A DNA stretch of 8,434 nucleotides, from assembly GCA_945486175.1 (NCBI GenBank), contig CALYTA010000027.1, positions 1-8,434 of the forward strand. The letters are read 5' to 3'. Positions 6,631 to 8,434 of the stretch are shown piece after piece. Made by a program: the position numbers and the translations under genes. Every line of letters starts with the position of its first letter. Positions within the stretch are counted from its first letter, which is position 1. The DNA comes from an uncultured Clostridia bacterium (GTDB taxonomy: Bacteria > Bacillota > Clostridia > Oscillospirales > Butyricicoccaceae). Under the pieces are notes generated by a model. That model did not search any database, had not been told where the DNA came from, and was given only the letters and a program-made list of their open reading frames with translations.

Positions 6631-7893
6631 TCACGGAGCCGGTTTTGCCCGGCCATTCGTGCCCTTTTCTGCCGCCCGCAGGATCATGTCAAGTGCATGG
6701 TTTGCGGCGTCACGGCGCGCATTTTCCCTGCCGCGCGGAGAGCAGATTGTGCGCACCTGCGCCTCGCCCTGGAAACATATACCAATATGAATGGTTCCGG
6801 CCGGTGTGCCGTCCTCACCGCCGTCCGGCCCGGCATAGCCGGTGATGCCGATGCCGATGTCCGTGCCATAGGCCCGCGCGATGCCGCGCGCCATCTCCTC
6901 CGCCGTCTGTACGGAAACCGCCGTGTATGCATCCAGCGTTTCCTTCCGGACACCGAGGATTTTCATCTTGATCTCGTTGCAGTAGGTGCAGGCGCCGCCC
7001 TTGTAAAATTTGGATGCGCCTGCCACATCGGTGATGCGCTTGGACAGCAGGCCGCCGGTACAGCTCTCCGCCACCGCGAGCGTCAGCCCGCGCGCCGTCA
7101 GCTTCTGCGCCACTGCCTGCTCCAGACTGCCCACATCTATGCCATATACCACGTCGCCGAGCCGGCCACATACCTGCTGTACCGCCGGGGCGAGCAGATT
7201 TTCTGCTTTTTCGGCAGATTCCGCCTTCGCCGTCACGCGCACCAGGCATTCGCCGTCCTTGGCATACGGTGCAAGCGTCGGATTGCGCCCCGCTTCCATC
7301 AGGTCGTGCAGGCAGTCTTCCATCTGCGACTCGCCCATGCCGAAAATATGGATGTTGTGCGACACAATCACACCGCCTGCCAATTTGGAGAGATATGCCA
7401 TGCCCGCCGTGCGGAACAGCGGCGTGCACTCGCGCGGGGGGCCGGGCAGCATGAGCACATGCACGCCGTCCGCCTCAAACGCACAGCCCGGTGCCGTGCC
7501 CCAGTCGTTCGGCAGCACGGTACAGCCCGCGGGCAGCATGGCCTGCTTGACATTGTTCGGCGTCATCTCGCGCCCAATGCGGTCAAAAAACGCCGTGATG
7601 CGGCGCAGCGATGGCTGATGCAGCACAAGTTTTTTCCCAAATGCGTCAGCAATGGTCTCGCGTGTCAGGTCGTCCAGCGTCGGCCCCAGACCGCCTGTCG
7701 TGATGATGAGGTCTGACCGCTTGCGCGCGATGTCCAGCACGGCGCGCAGGCGTTCCGGATTGTCCCCGACCACTGTCTGGTAATAGACATCAATCCCCAG
7801 CTCATCCAAGCCCAGCGAAATGACCTGTGCGTCCGTGTTCACAATATCGCCCAGCAGAATCTCAGTTCCCACGGCAATGATTTCCGCTTTCAT
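6631..7893 (-). CDS. cinA: CinA: competence/damage-inducible family protein with nicotinamide-nucleotide amidase domain
   Basis: The 420-aa protein has the two-domain CinA layout. The N-terminal MoaB/MogA-like domain (about 1-170) starts MKAEIIAVGTEILLGD and contains GGLGPTLDD at 67-75; in characterised homologues this domain hydrolyses ADP-ribose. The C-terminal PncC domain (about 253-410) hydrolyses nicotinamide mononucleotide to nicotinate mononucleotide plus ammonia for NAD salvage; it has AESCTGGLL at 275-283 (nucleophile Ser277), FYKGG with Lys298, and TGYAGPDGG at 351-359. Both active sites look intact. Length fits the family (about 410-420 aa). I chose the ATG at 7893 because AGGAGGG (7904-7910) lies 10 nt upstream and the family start is MKAEIIAVGTE; an in-frame ATG at 7902 is only 1 nt from that site. 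It is not next to recA or pgsA as in many Firmicutes. No strong terminator separates it from the glg promoter, so some read-through into glgB is possible. Confidence 0.95.
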   Translation of the reverse strand: MKAEIIAVGTEILLGDIVNTDAQVISLGLDELGIDVYYQTVVGDNPERLRAVLDIARKRSDLIITTGGLGPTLDDLTRETIADAFGKKLVLHQPSLRRITAFFDRIGREMTPNNVKQAMLPAGCTVLPNDWGTAPGCAFEADGVHVLMLPGPPRECTPLFRTAGMAYLSKLAGGVIVSHNIHIFGMGESQMEDCLHDLMEAGRNPTLAPYAKDGECLVRVTAKAESAEKAENLLAPAVQQVCGRLGDVVYGIDVGSLEQAVAQKLTARGLTLAVAESCTGGLLSKRITDVAGASKFYKGGACTYCNEIKMKILGVRKETLDAYTAVSVQTAEEMARGIARAYGTDIGIGITGYAGPDGGEDGTPAGTIHIGICFQGEAQVRTICSPRGRENARRDAANHALDMILRAAEKGTNGRAKPAP

Positions 7894-7929
7894 TCCAAAC
7901 ATTCCCTCCTATCGGCAAACAAAACATCT

Positions 7930-7965
7930 GCGGCGCACGGCATGATTGTACCGCCCCTGCGCCGC
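7930..7965 (-). promoter_or_regulatory. GC-rich hairpin in the cinA leader, attenuator-like
   Basis: Arms GCGGCGCA and TGCGCCGC (7930-7937 and 7958-7965) pair perfectly. Inside, CGGTA pairs with TGCCG on the minus strand using one G-U pair that would be a C-A mismatch on the plus strand, which favours a minus-strand RNA. The stem is followed on the minus strand by AGATGTTTTGTTTG, a T-rich tail beginning 4 nt after the stem, and then by the cinA ribosome site at 7904-7910. It could act as a leaky terminator (attenuator) or a leader hairpin; the offset T-run makes termination uncertain. Confidence 0.45.
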
Positions 7966-8020
7966 GTGTCCTGTCGATTTATGCGTTTTCCTATCGTTTT
8001 CAAATAATTGCTATATTTTT

Positions 8021-8049
8021 ATCTTAGCACAGCGCTTCTGCAAGCACAA
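8021..8049 (-). promoter_or_regulatory. Probable cinA promoter with extended -10
   Basis: On the minus strand -10 TAAGAT (8021-8026) is preceded by TGC, forming an extended -10 (TGn). A 17-nt spacer and a weak -35 TTGTGC (8044-8049, 3 of 6 matches) complete it. The -35 overlaps the T-tail of the upstream terminator, placing the promoter exactly at the gene boundary. Predicted start is near 8014, giving a leader of about 120 nt before cinA. Confidence 0.55.
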
Positions 8050-8085
8050 GAAAAAGCGTGCACATGGCTTTCCCATATGCACGCT
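8046..8085 (-). terminator. Strong intrinsic terminator of the gene upstream of cinA
   Basis: A 13-bp stem (8055-8067 with 8073-8085; arms begin AGCGTGCA and end TGCACGCT) has one G-U pair in the minus-strand sense and a 5-nt loop, and is followed by TTTTCTT. It starts 6 nt after the stop codon at 8092. The plus strand lacks a matching T-tail, so it works for the minus-strand gene only. Confidence 0.88.
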
Positions 8086-8091
8086 CTGCTA

Positions 8092-8434
8092 TTATTTCTG
8101 TTTTTGTCTCCTGCGGTACAGCAGCCATATCCCGATGCAGAACACCCATAGGCATACAAGCTGTACTATCCGCGCAGTCCAGCCGTGATTCCGCGCCACG
8201 ATGGTATTGGTATCCGAAGCGACGGTATACCGATAATGCCGGGCAAAGGTCGACCCGGTGTATCCTATCCCACCCTCCGGGTACACATCCATGTGCAGCT
8301 CCCGGTCTTCAATCGATCGGTATGCCAGCTGGTACTTGCCGGTAAACGCCTGTCTGTGCAATGCGCGACGCGAAATAAGTGCTTCCCCATCTTGTTTCGC
8401 GGTGACCTCTACCAATGCTGCATCCTCCTCCAAT
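8092..8434 (-). CDS. Unrecognised protein with C-terminal membrane anchor (partial, N-terminus beyond window)
   Basis: Only the last ~114 codons are inside the window; the frame stays open to the right edge, so the true start lies outside it. I do not recognise the family. The visible part has a soluble, beta-rich-looking segment (EALISRRALHRQ, YQLAYRSIEDRELHMDV, YPEGGIGYTG, YTVASDTNTIVAR) followed by one clear membrane segment (about LVCLWVFCIGIWLLY) and a short basic tail RRRQKQK ending the protein. By the positive-inside rule the tail is cytoplasmic, which would put the preceding soluble segment outside the cell. More membrane segments could exist in the missing part. A strong terminator lies 6 nt after the stop, so the gene is transcriptionally separate from cinA. 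Confidence 0.7.
   Translation of the reverse strand, partial: LEEDAALVEVTAKQDGEALISRRALHRQAFTGKYQLAYRSIEDRELHMDVYPEGGIGYTGSTFARHYRYTVASDTNTIVARNHGWTARIVQLVCLWVFCIGIWLLYRRRQKQK

Noticed and set aside
5166..7716. Plus-strand open frames antisense to glgB and cinA
   Set aside because: Shadows of well-supported minus-strand genes; no motifs.
7946..8188. 80-codon plus-strand frame across the cinA leader and terminator
   Set aside because: It spans a strong terminator, a promoter and the end of the neighbouring gene; no ribosome site and no recognisable motif.
8431..8433. TTG at 8433 as the start of the partial right-hand gene
   Set aside because: It is at the window edge with no visible ribosome site; the frame is simply open to the boundary.

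Overview
The window looks like a chromosomal segment of a gut-type Clostridia bacterium, probably in the Oscillospiraceae/Butyricicoccaceae/Faecalibacterium area. I base this on moderately high GC, strong AGGAGG-type ribosome sites, Firmicutes-style paired glgC and glgD, and Gram-positive-type glycogen proteins. The genus is a guess. All recognisable genes are on the minus strand, so transcription runs right to left.

From right to left: (1) the C-terminal end of an unrecognised protein with a membrane tail (8092-8434), closed by a strong intrinsic terminator (8046-8085). (2) A promoter at about 8021-8049, a structured leader and cinA (6631-7893). (3) A promoter with a perfect TATAAT (6575-6603), a highly folded leader (6485-6564) and the glycogen cluster glgB, glgC, glgD, glgA (6449 down to 478). 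(4) About 477 bp without genes, holding four tandem copies of a ~126-bp repeat.

GlgC makes ADP-glucose, GlgD is the Firmicutes non-catalytic partner of GlgC, and GlgA polymerises ADP-glucose into alpha-1,4-glucan. GlgB would normally add alpha-1,6 branches. glgC and glgD are tightly coupled (11-nt gap, stop codon overlapping the next SD). glgB/glgC and especially glgD/glgA are separated by hairpins that look like terminators, so the four genes are probably not expressed in equal amounts.

The most unusual result is that the GlgB homologue has an intact 626-codon frame and all the expected domains, but its catalytic residues are substituted. The nucleophile Asp is Ser308, the acid/base Glu is Ser361, the active-site His is Asp245 and the active-site Tyr is Phe211. 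It looks like a branching-enzyme pseudoenzyme kept at the head of a glycogen operon. Its mRNA leader can fold into a three-way junction whose loop could pair with the Shine-Dalgarno region, a candidate unclassified cis-regulatory RNA. The downstream tandem repeat array is the third item worth attention.
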